64,000 bases of DNA, from assembly GCA_963759095.1 (NCBI GenBank), contig CAVWYF010000027.1, positions 1-64,000 on the forward strand, read 5' to 3'. The position numbers and the translations under genes are program-made. The notes beneath the pieces were generated by a model that worked only from the letters and a program-made list of their open reading frames with translations, was not told the origin of the DNA and did no database searches. Source of the stretch: Anderseniella sp963759095. GTDB lineage: Bacteria; Pseudomonadota; Alphaproteobacteria; Rhizobiales; Aestuariivirgaceae. The stretch's first letter is position 1, and each line of letters begins with the position of its first letter. Below are positions 18,576 through 26,655 of this stretch, one piece after another.

Positions 18576-19223
18576 TCACGGATGCCCAACCAGCTTCATG
18601 GTACTCACATCTCCATCTACTACGAATGCTTCGCCATCTCGGAGTGTGCGATAGGCGATTTCGTTGTTCTCATAAAACTCGACTTCTTTCTCAGCGTCAG
18701 CAGATTCCGAGTGATCAGATTTGTAGTGGACGACTACTGCGTGAGGTAGAATGTCTAGTCCTTCCCATATCGTATCTTCCACATAGCCTTCAGGAACATC
18801 CGCAGGATCATCCACCATTTCAAGACCATGCAGGCTGGGGGCAAGAATGACTACCCCTGCGCTAAATCCGGCATAAACGATTTGATCTGCGGCAAGTAAA
18901 TCCTTGATAAGATAGTCGAAACCGCTTGTTCGCATCGCACGGCGTAGAACGAAAGTGTTCCCGCCGTTCACCCAGACCATATCCAGTTCCATCATTTTTT
19001 GATGTAGCGCTTCTGGTGCGTTGAAGTACTTCCGCAAATCAACTTCCTCAACGGTCATGGCTAGGTCAGCGAAAGTTGACAGTTGTTCAGCAAGCCATTT
19101 CTCTCGAGATTTCTCGAAATTATCGAGAGCATTCATAATAACGCCCACATGCGCGTCCGGCGACAGTTTTACAAGCTCAGCATGTGCGTTTCCAACACGG
19201 AATGATGACAGATATAGCCTCAT
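18576..19223 (-). CDS. Peptidase E (S51 family) dipeptidase
   Basis: The protein (215 aa from MRLYLSSF) belongs to the S51 peptidase family: VWVNGGNTFVLRRAM, the nucleophile elbow YAGFSAGVVILAP and the His in VVVHYKSDHSE fit the Ser-His-Glu triad. Such enzymes cleave Asp-X dipeptides or cyanophycin-type peptides. An in-frame start nine codons earlier (19250) is possible, but the family usually starts near MRLYL. The gene and its flanks are noticeably poorer in GC than the neighbours, which suggests acquisition. It lies just left of the truncated kinase copy that marks an integration. Confidence 0.75.
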   Translation of the reverse strand: MRLYLSSFRVGNAHAELVKLSPDAHVGVIMNALDNFEKSREKWLAEQLSTFADLAMTVEEVDLRKYFNAPEALHQKMMELDMVWVNGGNTFVLRRAMRTSGFDYLIKDLLAADQIVYAGFSAGVVILAPSLHGLEMVDDPADVPEGYVEDTIWEGLDILPHAVVVHYKSDHSESADAEKEVEFYENNEIAYRTLRDGEAFVVDGDVSTMKLVGHP

Positions 19224-19345
19224 ATCAGGACGGTATCGTAAGCGTTGCAAACATAAAAGCGTTGTCAGGTTGTAATAGTTTTTCTAGCCGAATGTGTCCG
19301 CTTTGGACTCAGAGCAGTCGTTTCGCTCAACCTAAATCAATAAGT

Positions 19346-19810
19346 TTTGACGCCAGACGTTTCCAACTTTGATATAATCCTCAAGTCATTTTTGAGGCCG
19401 CTGGCAAGTCACGGTTCCCACTATGGCCCGGTTCAGCTTGCCAGTACGCGGGTCGTGGGGAAGGTGATGTCGATGCGGGTGCCTTTGCGGGCTTCGCTGG
19501 AAAAGGCGAAGGATGCCCGGTTTGCTTCGACCAGCGCCTTGGTGAACGGAAGTCCGAGACCGGTTCCCTGAACATCCGGCCGTCCGGCCAACTCGACCCG
19601 GCGAAACGGTTCCAGCGCTGTGCTCAACTGTTCTTCATTCATGCCGACGCCGGTGTCTGTGACAGACAGCAGAAGCTCTCCGGTATCAATTGCCTTGGCA
19701 GTTATGATCACCTGCCCGCCGGGATCGGTAAACTTGATGGCGTTCGAGGTCAGGTTCAGCAACACCTGCTTGGTCGACCGCATGTCAGCGACCAGTTGGG
19801 GTAGGTGCGG
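19346..19810. repeat. Left copy of a ~460-bp direct repeat (kinase 3' end)
   Basis: This segment matches 26198-26655 in the same orientation, beginning TTTGACGCCAGACGTTTCC in both. Non-coding flank downstream of the kinase stop codon is included, with some divergence. Identity is high through the coding part, then fades over the last 30 bases before 19810. The pair brackets the GntR-ABC-racemase cassette. Confidence 0.85.
19433..19810 (-). pseudogene. Truncated C-terminal copy of the PAS histidine kinase
   Basis: This fragment encodes the HATPase_c part of a sensor kinase: the N box LLNLTSNAIKFT, the G1 box DTGVGMNEE and the G2 box GTGLGL. Over the 113 residues after its first Met it differs from the end of the complete kinase at 26287-29139 by only three residues. 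The PAS and HisKA domains are missing, so it cannot be a functional kinase. The 5' edge ends abruptly at the GntR gene stop codon. It is best explained as the leftover half of a gene split by a single crossover with a circular molecule. Confidence 0.85.
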
Positions 19811-20530
19811 CTATTGGCTAAGAATTTTTTTCAAGTCGGGCAGATCGGGTTTGGTTGCTGTCAAATCCAGCCCGTCCTGAATGTGCATCAGGTGTTGGCA
19901 GACAATATTTTCCGCCAGTGCCGCATCTCCTGCCTCAATGGCTCCAAGTATCTTTGCATGTTCGCCGTCCGGACATGTCGATTTTCCGGAATCGCCAAAA
20001 AGACCAACAATCAGAGATGTTCGAGTTACCAGTTCACCGATCATTCTGGTTAGAACTGCGTTTCCGCTGACGGACGCCAGCTTGACGTGAAACTCACCGG
20101 ACAGGCGGATGATCTCGGCCCGTTCGGGGTTGCTGCGCGCTGTATCTTCCATCGTTATGTGTTTTCTCAGATCAGCAAGATCACTTTTGCTGATGACTGA
20201 GGTAACTACGCTGATCAGGCCGGGTTCTATCAGTTTGCGAGCCTCGAAAACGTCGTTCGCCTCCTTCGCATCTGGACAGGCGACGAATGCACCACGGTTG
20301 GCTTGAAGATCGATAATGCCCTGGCTGGCCAGCAACAGAAGTGCGCGGCGCACACGCATGCGTCCAACGCCGAAGCTCTCACACAATTGCAATTCGCTCA
20401 GCTTGGTTTTTGGGGCCAGGCGTTGCTCCATCACTGCCGCGTAGATGCGATCGACAATGATCTGTTCGTCAGGATCTGACGCAAACCGATGTATCAAGGC
20501 ATATCCTCTGAGTCCAAAATCCTGGGCCAA
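19811..20530 (-). CDS. GntR family regulator with FCD ligand domain
   Basis: The 239-residue protein has an N-terminal winged helix (residues about 15-80, including LSELQLCESFGVGRMRVRRALLLLASQGII) and a C-terminal all-helical FCD domain (FEARKLIEPGLI, then EFHVKLASVSGN and a His in CQHLMHIQ that could bind metal). FadR-type regulators of this kind respond to small organic acids. It is divergent from the ABC importer operon, and near-palindromic sites GTTAAC flanked by ATT/AAT lie in between, so it probably controls that operon and itself. Its stop codon touches the truncated kinase fragment. Confidence 0.9.
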   Translation of the reverse strand: MAQDFGLRGYALIHRFASDPDEQIIVDRIYAAVMEQRLAPKTKLSELQLCESFGVGRMRVRRALLLLASQGIIDLQANRGAFVACPDAKEANDVFEARKLIEPGLISVVTSVISKSDLADLRKHITMEDTARSNPERAEIIRLSGEFHVKLASVSGNAVLTRMIGELVTRTSLIVGLFGDSGKSTCPDGEHAKILGAIEAGDAALAENIVCQHLMHIQDGLDLTATKPDLPDLKKILSQ

Positions 20531-20583
20531 CTAACTGTTTCTGCAAGGAATCGCTCAACCAGTTTCGCCACCATAGCTCATGA

Positions 20584-20653
20584 GTATTGTTAACGGAAAC
20601 AAGAATGTTGCTGACGTTGGATTCGAAAATTGTTGACGATCATTGTTAACAAT
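20584..20653. promoter_or_regulatory. Candidate GntR operators
   Basis: The divergent intergenic region holds a perfect 12-bp palindrome ATTGTTAACAAT at 20642-20653 and a half-matching TATTGTTAAC at 20584-20593, about 58 bp apart. Paired AT-rich palindromes between a GntR/FCD gene and its target operon are typical operator positions. This is inference from position and symmetry; no binding data are available. Confidence 0.5.
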
Positions 20654-20751
20654 CGTTTTATTAGGGAGATACGAAACTTGGGAATTCCCGATCTTCGGTC
20701 GATTCTGGCGTGTGATCCGCCGGACAAGTAGAAACACTATGGGAGGTGAAC

Positions 20752-21936
20752 ATGAAACGCAGAGAACTGTTCAAGACAACACTGGCGGCCGCAGCACTGA
20801 CAGCTCTGTCATCGGTTGCAATGGCTGATAACCCGGTTCTGAAAATCGGATTTGTCGGCGTTACCAGCGGGCCGGCGGCGGCCTGGGGCATATCCAACCA
20901 ACGCTCGATGGAAACCCGTGCGGCCTGGATCAACGAGACCGGTGGCTATACCATCGGTGGGACCACCTATGACATCGAGATTGTCTCGTTCGACGATCAA
21001 AAAGACCCCAAGCGGGCAATTGCTGGTATGGAGAAAATGGCCCAGGCCGGAATTCATTATGTGGTCGGGCCGAATGTGGATGACGGGGCCGCCGCCGTGC
21101 GCCCGGTCGCGGAAAAGAACGGGATCATGTATTTCCCCTATGCCTTCCCCAAGTCGCTCTACACGGCGCCCGCGTCCAATGCCATTCTGGGCATGATCGC
21201 CAACTACCAGTCCGGCCCGGCGATCTACAAACACCTGATGGAAAACAATGACGTAAAGACCGTGGCCTTTGTCGCTGCCAACGAATCCGACCCGCTGAGC
21301 CAGCGTGACGGCGGTGTTGCGGCCGCCAAGGCCCTGGGGCTGGAAGTTGTGTCGGACAGCGTGACCTATCAGGTGGATACCACCGACTTCACCCCGGTGC
21401 TGACCCCGGTCATGCGCACCCAACCTGATCTGCTTGTCCTGTCCGGTGTGGCTCCGGCCAACGCACCGCAACTGATCCGCTCGGCGCGCGAGCTTGGGTT
21501 TACCGGTCTGATTTCCACTGAAACTGCCCAGGACGCCGGTGTTCTGGCCGAAGGTGCGGGCGATCTGGCCAACGGGTTCATTTCGGTCGGTGGCGCATCC
21601 ACACCCGAACTGGCCTCGGACATGATGGTGGAATTTGTCGCCCGCTACACCAAGATGTTCGGCGAATACAACGATGAATCCAACACCAAGGTGTACGCGC
21701 TTGAGTACATTCTTGAAACGATGAAGGCCAACCCGGCGGCGATGAAGGACGTTGAAGCGTTCAAGACGACAATGGACACGTTCGAAGCGCCGAACCCCTA
21801 CATGAAGGGCGATGCCAAGTTGACATATGTTGGTTCCACCTCATTCGGGCAAAAGCGTCAGGTTTCTGTACCGCTGGTGGTGAACGTTTATCAGAACGGC
21901 AAATTCGAAACCATGTTCGTGGCACAGGTCGACTGA
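20752..21936 (+). CDS. Branched-chain-amino-acid-type ABC transporter, substrate-binding protein
   Basis: A periplasmic binding protein of 394 residues of the Leu/Ile/Val-binding (PBP1) family. The N-terminus MKRRELFKTTLAAAALTAL with a cleavage site near VAMA-DN is a signal peptide of slightly Tat-like appearance. The start at 20752 is supported by GGGAGG six bases upstream; a GTG two codons earlier is possible. It heads an operon encoding two permeases, two ATPases and a racemase, and is separated from the first permease by a GC-rich hairpin that probably raises its relative expression. The ligand may be an amide, hydantoin or amino acid; the racemase supports a hydantoin-type substrate. Confidence 0.9.
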   Translation: MKRRELFKTTLAAAALTALSSVAMADNPVLKIGFVGVTSGPAAAWGISNQRSMETRAAWINETGGYTIGGTTYDIEIVSFDDQKDPKRAIAGMEKMAQAGIHYVVGPNVDDGAAAVRPVAEKNGIMYFPYAFPKSLYTAPASNAILGMIANYQSGPAIYKHLMENNDVKTVAFVAANESDPLSQRDGGVAAAKALGLEVVSDSVTYQVDTTDFTPVLTPVMRTQPDLLVLSGVAPANAPQLIRSARELGFTGLISTETAQDAGVLAEGAGDLANGFISVGGASTPELASDMMVEFVARYTKMFGEYNDESNTKVYALEYILETMKANPAAMKDVEAFKTTMDTFEAPNPYMKGDAKLTYVGSTSFGQKRQVSVPLVVNVYQNGKFETMFVAQVD

Positions 21937-21966
21937 TCCCGACTTCTCTGACTGCAACAAGGACAC

Positions 21967-21988
21967 CCCCGGGCTAACCGGCCCGGGG
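21967..21988 (+). terminator. GC-rich hairpin after the binding-protein gene
   Basis: A perfect 8-bp stem CCCCGGGC/GCCCGGGG with a six-base loop lies between the substrate-binding protein and the first permease. There is no T-run, so it likely acts as a partial terminator or as an mRNA stabiliser that leaves more binding protein than permease. Confidence 0.6.
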
Positions 21989-22009
21989 TTCACGGAAAAA
22001 GGCTGTCCA

Positions 22010-22879
22010 ATGGAACAGATATTGGCCAATGGCGTCTATCTGGGTGCCCAGTATGCGATGATCGCACTTGGGCTGACTCTGATATTTGCTCTGATGAACG
22101 TGCTCAATTTTGCCCACGGGCAAATGTATGTGATCGGCGGATTCATCACTTACACGTTTTACGGACAGCTTGGGATTCCGTTTGTCCTGGCGCTGCTGGC
22201 ATCCTGCGTGACATTGGCAATCCTGGGTGCGCTGATAGAAAAATTCCTGTTTGGGCCGGTGATCAAAGGGTCCGCGCGCGAAGAAAGCACCATGCTCCTC
22301 GCAGCCGGCATCGCCTTCCTGCTGGATGCTGTCATCTTGCTGGTATTTGGCGAAAAACAGCGTGGCGTTCCGAAAATTGTCGATGGCGTATTCAACTGGG
22401 ATTGGCGCATCATCATGCCGTATGACCGGATACTGGTGGCCGTATTGGCGATCCTGTCGGTCGTGGCGTTCATTTCTTTCATGCAGTACAGCAAGACCGG
22501 GCGCGCCTTGCGGGCACTCGCACAGGACCGCGTGGCGGCCGAGTTGATGGGTGTCAATGTAGACCGCTATTCCATGATCGGTTTCGCCATGGGGGCCATG
22601 TTGGCGGGGCTGGTCGGTGGGCTGCTGGTGACAATTACCGGTGTTAATCTGGGCATGGGCGGCCCGACTTCGATCAAAGCGTTTATGATGGTGATGATCG
22701 GAGGTGCGGGCGTGATATCCGGTGCCATCGCCGGGGGCGTCATCCTTGGTTTCATGGAGGCCACCGGACTTGTTCTGCTGGCGTCGTATGGAGACGTCAC
22801 CTATCTGGTGATCTTCGTTTCGCTGATGATCTTCCTTGCAATCCGGCCGAATGGCCTGATGGGCAAACCGTGGGGTTAG
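22010..22879 (+). CDS. ABC transporter permease, LivH type
   Basis: An inner-membrane permease of 289 residues with about eight hydrophobic helices. It begins LANGVYLGAQYAMIALGLTLI and contains NFAHGQMYVIGG and the EAA-like segment RALAQDRVAAELMGVNVDR, both characteristic of LivH-type branched-chain amino acid and urea/amide importers. It pairs with the LivM-type protein directly downstream (four-base gap). Part of the cassette regulated by the divergent GntR protein. Confidence 0.92.
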   Translation: MEQILANGVYLGAQYAMIALGLTLIFALMNVLNFAHGQMYVIGGFITYTFYGQLGIPFVLALLASCVTLAILGALIEKFLFGPVIKGSAREESTMLLAAGIAFLLDAVILLVFGEKQRGVPKIVDGVFNWDWRIIMPYDRILVAVLAILSVVAFISFMQYSKTGRALRALAQDRVAAELMGVNVDRYSMIGFAMGAMLAGLVGGLLVTITGVNLGMGGPTSIKAFMMVMIGGAGVISGAIAGGVILGFMEATGLVLLASYGDVTYLVIFVSLMIFLAIRPNGLMGKPWG

Positions 22880-22883
22880 CGAC

Positions 22884-23870
22884 ATGAACAGCTTCAGCTC
22901 CAGACAAATCATCAGTGTCGTCATATTCCTTTTGGCAATATTCGTGGCGGTGCCGGTTCTGATCTCGGTCACCGGTCGATGGGATTTCTATTTCACCCTG
23001 ACATCGGTTGCCTTGCTGGCCATCGCCAGCGGTGGCGTATGGCTGACATTCTACATCGGCCGCATCCATATCGGACAGGGCGCATTCGCGCTTATAGGTG
23101 CCTATGTCTCGGCTATTCTTGTAACCAAGGCGGGGGTTTCGTTCTGGATTTCCCTGCCTATTGCGGGCCTGATTGCAGCCGGTATCGGCGTCCTGATCGG
23201 CTTGCCTATCCTGCGATTGCGAGGCGTCTATTTTGCCATGATCACGCTGGTGTTGACCCAGGTCGCCACGTTAAGCGCTCTTGCTTTGCCCATTACCAAT
23301 GGCGCACGCGGCATCACCTCGATACCGCTGCCAGGGGCCGTTTCGATCTTTGGGCTTACGCTCATCCCCGATTTTGGCGCATTGGAAAACGCAAAACTGG
23401 CCTTCTATTACACCGCCTGCATCCTGATGGTGATCGTTTTCGCCGCCATGTACAGGCTGGTGAACACGCGGCTGGGGCATCTGTGCCGCTCAATGCAGCA
23501 GAACGAGGAACTGGCCTCGTCCATTGGCGTGAACATCGCCTATATCCGCATCATCATCTTCGCCATCGCGTCGTTCTTTGGTGGTATCGGTGGGGCGATG
23601 TTCGGCTCCATCGCGCAATCGGTTTACCCGTCCACTTTCGTGGTCACAGATTCAATTAACTTCATGCTCAACACCTTCCTTGGCGGCCTGGGTTATGTGT
23701 TTGGCCCGATGCTGGGCACGCTGGTTCTGTATTTTGGCTGGGACCTGCTGTTCACGTTCGGCAAGTATCAGTTGCTGATCTACTCCACTGCCATGATCCT
23801 GCTAATCCGGTTTCTACCAAACGGTCTGCTGAGCATCAGATTCAAAATGCCGATGGGGGGTGAGAAATGA
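22884..23870 (+). CDS. ABC transporter permease, LivM type
   Basis: The second permease of the importer (328 aa, about ten hydrophobic segments). LivM features include GGVWLTFYIGRIHIGQGAF, the ILRLRGVYFAMITL segment and the cytoplasmic loop LGHLCRSMQQNEELASSIGVN, which contacts the ATPase. The stop codon region overlaps the start of the first ATPase gene by four bases, indicating coupling. Confidence 0.92.
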   Translation: MNSFSSRQIISVVIFLLAIFVAVPVLISVTGRWDFYFTLTSVALLAIASGGVWLTFYIGRIHIGQGAFALIGAYVSAILVTKAGVSFWISLPIAGLIAAGIGVLIGLPILRLRGVYFAMITLVLTQVATLSALALPITNGARGITSIPLPGAVSIFGLTLIPDFGALENAKLAFYYTACILMVIVFAAMYRLVNTRLGHLCRSMQQNEELASSIGVNIAYIRIIIFAIASFFGGIGGAMFGSIAQSVYPSTFVVTDSINFMLNTFLGGLGYVFGPMLGTLVLYFGWDLLFTFGKYQLLIYSTAMILLIRFLPNGLLSIRFKMPMGGEK

Positions 23871-24646
23871 ACCCCATTCTGGAAGTTAAGAACGTCTCCA
23901 AGAAGTTCGGCGGCCTTACTGCCAACAATAACATTAGTTTCAACGTGGCCGAGCATGAAATCCTGTCTGTGATCGGTCCCAACGGCGCGGGCAAATCCAC
24001 GCTGTTCAAGATGATTTCCTCGTTTCTTCGAACAACCTCGGGCGAGGTGCTGTTCAAAGGCGAGCGGATATCAAACCTGCGGCCCCATATTGTGGCCCGA
24101 AAAGGTGTTGTGCGCACGTTTCAGGAGACCACGATATTCAAGAGCATGACAGTGCGGGAAAGCGTGATCGTGTCCCAGCATCTACGTGCAAAGGCAACGC
24201 TCGCCGGGTATTTCCTGGGCTCCAGAACCGCCAGAGAGGATATCCAGATTTTCGGCAGAAATGCCGATGAGATCATTGATTTTCTGGAGTTGAGCGATAT
24301 CCGCCACGAACTGGCCCATAACCTGCCCCAGGGCCACCTGCGTGCTCTTGGTGTCGCAATCGGGCTGGCCACTGATCCCAAGGTGCTGCTGCTGGACGAA
24401 CCGTTTGCGGGCATGAACCACGACGAAACCATGAATATGGTCCGTCTGGTCAAATCTGTGCGCGACCGGGGGGTTACCGTCTTGCTGGTTGAGCATGACA
24501 TGGCTGCCGTTATGTCAATCTCCGACCGGATTATCGTCCTTAATTTCGGTGAGATGATCGCCGAGGGAACGCCGGTGGAAATCCAGAATAACGACAACGT
24601 CATCGAGGCCTATCTGGGCAGCGAAGATGATGCAATCGGGATGTAG
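23867..24646 (+). CDS. ABC transporter ATP-binding protein, LivG type
   Basis: The 259-residue ATPase has Walker A GPNGAGKST (near residue 36), Walker B VLLLDEPFAGM, the switch His in LVEHDM and a C-terminal extension typical of LivG. In place of the usual LSGGQ signature it reads LPQGHLRALGVAIGLA, a variation common in LivG proteins (YGxQRRLE) but here more divergent. It overlaps the preceding permease gene by four bases. Confidence 0.9.
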   Translation: MNPILEVKNVSKKFGGLTANNNISFNVAEHEILSVIGPNGAGKSTLFKMISSFLRTTSGEVLFKGERISNLRPHIVARKGVVRTFQETTIFKSMTVRESVIVSQHLRAKATLAGYFLGSRTAREDIQIFGRNADEIIDFLELSDIRHELAHNLPQGHLRALGVAIGLATDPKVLLLDEPFAGMNHDETMNMVRLVKSVRDRGVTVLLVEHDMAAVMSISDRIIVLNFGEMIAEGTPVEIQNNDNVIEAYLGSEDDAIGM

Positions 24647-24649
24647 GCC

Positions 24650-25372
24650 ATGAGCGATATGCTGGAATTTAATGATGTCGAGCTCTACTACGATCATGTC
24701 TATGCGCTGCGCGGCGTTACGATAAATCTGCAAGAGGGCGAAACCGTCGCACTGATTGGGGCAAACGGTGCCGGCAAGTCTTCTATTCTGAAAGCGATCA
24801 CCGGGCTGGCAAGGCCGGACAAGGGCTCGATCCATTTCATGGGTGAGCAGATCGACGGCCTGCCTGCTTCTGACGTTGTAAACAGAGGCATCACCATGGT
24901 GCCCGAAGGGCGCCGTGTATTTGCATATATGTCCGTCAAGGACAACCTGATGATGGGCGCATTTTCCCGGTCGGACAAAACCGAGATCAGCCAGTCACTG
25001 GACGGCGTTCTTGAACGGTTTCCACGACTCAAGGAACGATATTCGCAGGCCGCAGGAACCTTGTCGGGCGGCGAACAGCAGATGCTGGTGATCGGGCGCG
25101 CCTTAATGGCCCGGCCAAAGCTTTTGCTGCTGGATGAACCATCGCTGGGGATCGCTCCCAAGCTGGTGCAAGACATTGCCCGTTCGATTGTGGCGATCAA
25201 TCAGGACGAGGGTGTTTCAGTACTTTTGGTCGAGCAGAACTCCAGAATGGCACTTAGCATTTCCAATCGGGCCTATGCACTGACAACCGGTAATGTGGCC
25301 ATATCAGGCGCGTCCAAAGACCTGCTGCACGATGACCGGATCAAGGCGGCGTATCTGGGCGGGGAGGTGTGA
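24650..25372 (+). CDS. ABC transporter ATP-binding protein, LivF type
   Basis: The 240-residue partner ATPase. Walker A GANGAGKSS, signature LSGGEQQML, Walker B LLLLDEPSLGIAP and LVEQNS with the switch position occupied by Gln-Asn as usual in LivF proteins. It starts three bases after the LivG-type gene and precedes the racemase by eight bases, so the whole block is one operon. Confidence 0.92.
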   Translation: MSDMLEFNDVELYYDHVYALRGVTINLQEGETVALIGANGAGKSSILKAITGLARPDKGSIHFMGEQIDGLPASDVVNRGITMVPEGRRVFAYMSVKDNLMMGAFSRSDKTEISQSLDGVLERFPRLKERYSQAAGTLSGGEQQMLVIGRALMARPKLLLLDEPSLGIAPKLVQDIARSIVAINQDEGVSVLLVEQNSRMALSISNRAYALTTGNVAISGASKDLLHDDRIKAAYLGGEV

Positions 25373-25380
25373 GATAGCTC

Positions 25381-26106
25381 ATGAAAATTCTTGTTGTTAA
25401 TCCAAATACTACAGCGTCGATGACGGGGAAAATCGCTATCGCGGCAAGGGCGGTGGCCCGCCCGGATACGCAGATTATTGCCGCTAACTCTAAAAATGGC
25501 CCTGCGAGCATTCAGGGTTATCTTGATGTTGCGGAGTGTATTCCGGGATTGATCGCCGAAATAAAACAGCACCCGGAAGTCGACGCCATCGTCATCGCCT
25601 GTTTTGATGATACGGGCTTGGACGCTGTACGCTGCCTGGTTGATGTGCCGGTGATTGGCATTGGCGAGGCAGCCTACCACGCCGCCAGTATGATCGCGGT
25701 CAGGTTCAGTGTCATCACAACACTGTCGCGGTCCGTATCAGGGCTCGAGACCAATCTGACCAGGTATGGGCTGGCATCGCGGTGCGTTAAGGTCCGGGCA
25801 ACCGACATACCTGTTTTGCAACTTGAACGTGGAGACGCCGCGACCACCGACAAGATCCGTCAGGAGATAAGGTTGGCGATAAACGTGGATAAAGCCGAGG
25901 CAATTGTTCTTGGCTGCGCCGGTATGACCGATCTGATGGATCAACTGGCAAAAGAATTTGGCGTGCCGGTCGTGGATGGTGTCGCCTGTGCGGTTACTCT
26001 GGTGGAAGCGCTGGTTGCTGCCGGTCTGAAAACATCAAAATTGGGGACATATGCTTCACCGGAGTTCGTTTTATCAGATGAACAAAACTCAAGTCTTGCT
26101 ATCTGA
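25381..26106 (+). CDS. Hydantoin / Asp-Glu racemase family protein
   Basis: A 241-residue cofactor-independent racemase. It begins MKILVVNPNTTASMT, a typical start of hydantoin racemases and related Asp/Glu racemases, and has the two catalytic cysteines of the two-base mechanism at residues 74 (VIACFDDTG) and 179 (VLGCAGM). Such enzymes racemise 5-substituted hydantoins or allantoin so that a stereospecific hydantoinase can act. No hydantoinase or carbamoylase is present in the window, so the pathway would need genes elsewhere. It is the last gene of the importer operon, which suggests that the importer brings in its substrate. Confidence 0.82.
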   Translation: MKILVVNPNTTASMTGKIAIAARAVARPDTQIIAANSKNGPASIQGYLDVAECIPGLIAEIKQHPEVDAIVIACFDDTGLDAVRCLVDVPVIGIGEAAYHAASMIAVRFSVITTLSRSVSGLETNLTRYGLASRCVKVRATDIPVLQLERGDAATTDKIRQEIRLAINVDKAEAIVLGCAGMTDLMDQLAKEFGVPVVDGVACAVTLVEALVAAGLKTSKLGTYASPEFVLSDEQNSSLAI

Positions 26107-26197
26107 TTGATCGATACGGCCTTCGGAAGCATACGATTCCGAACACTCAAGCGGGGCGGCTATCGAATGCTGCTATTCGGCATGCTGAACAATAGGC

Positions 26198-26655
26198 TTT
26201 GACGCCAGACGTTTCCAATCTTGATGGAATTCTCTGGCGCTTCTTCAAGGTCGCTGGCCAAGTCACGGTTCCCGCTATGGTCTGGCTCAGCTTGCCAGTA
26301 CGCGGGTCGTGGGGAAGGTGATGTCGATGCGGGTGCCCTTGCGGGCTTCGCTGGAAATGGCGAAGGATGCCCGGTTTGCTTCGACCAGCGCCTTGGTGAG
26401 CGGAAGTCCGAGACCGGTTCCCTGAACATCCGGCCGTCCGGCCAACTCGACCCGGCGAAACGGTTCCAGCGCTGTGCTCAACTGTTCTTCATTCATGCCG
26501 ACGCCGGTGTCTGTGACAGACAGCAGAAGCTCTCCGGTATCAATTGCCTTGGCAGTTATGATCACCTGCCCGCCGGGATCGGTAAACTTGATCGCGTTTG
26601 AGGTCAGGTTCAGCAATACCTGCTTGATCGAGCGCATGTCAGCTACCACCTGTGG
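26198..26655. repeat. Right copy of the ~460-bp direct repeat
   Basis: This is the 3' end and downstream flank of the complete histidine kinase gene, repeated at 19346-19810. The left edge of the homology is the same TTTGACGCCAGACG sequence, about 90 bases outside the stop codon. The two copies frame the acquired cassette. Confidence 0.85.

Noticed and set aside
21974..22972. 332-residue minus-strand reading frame
   Set aside because: It lies opposite the LivH-type permease gene, is His/Gln-rich, and matches no family; it is a shadow of the permease codons.
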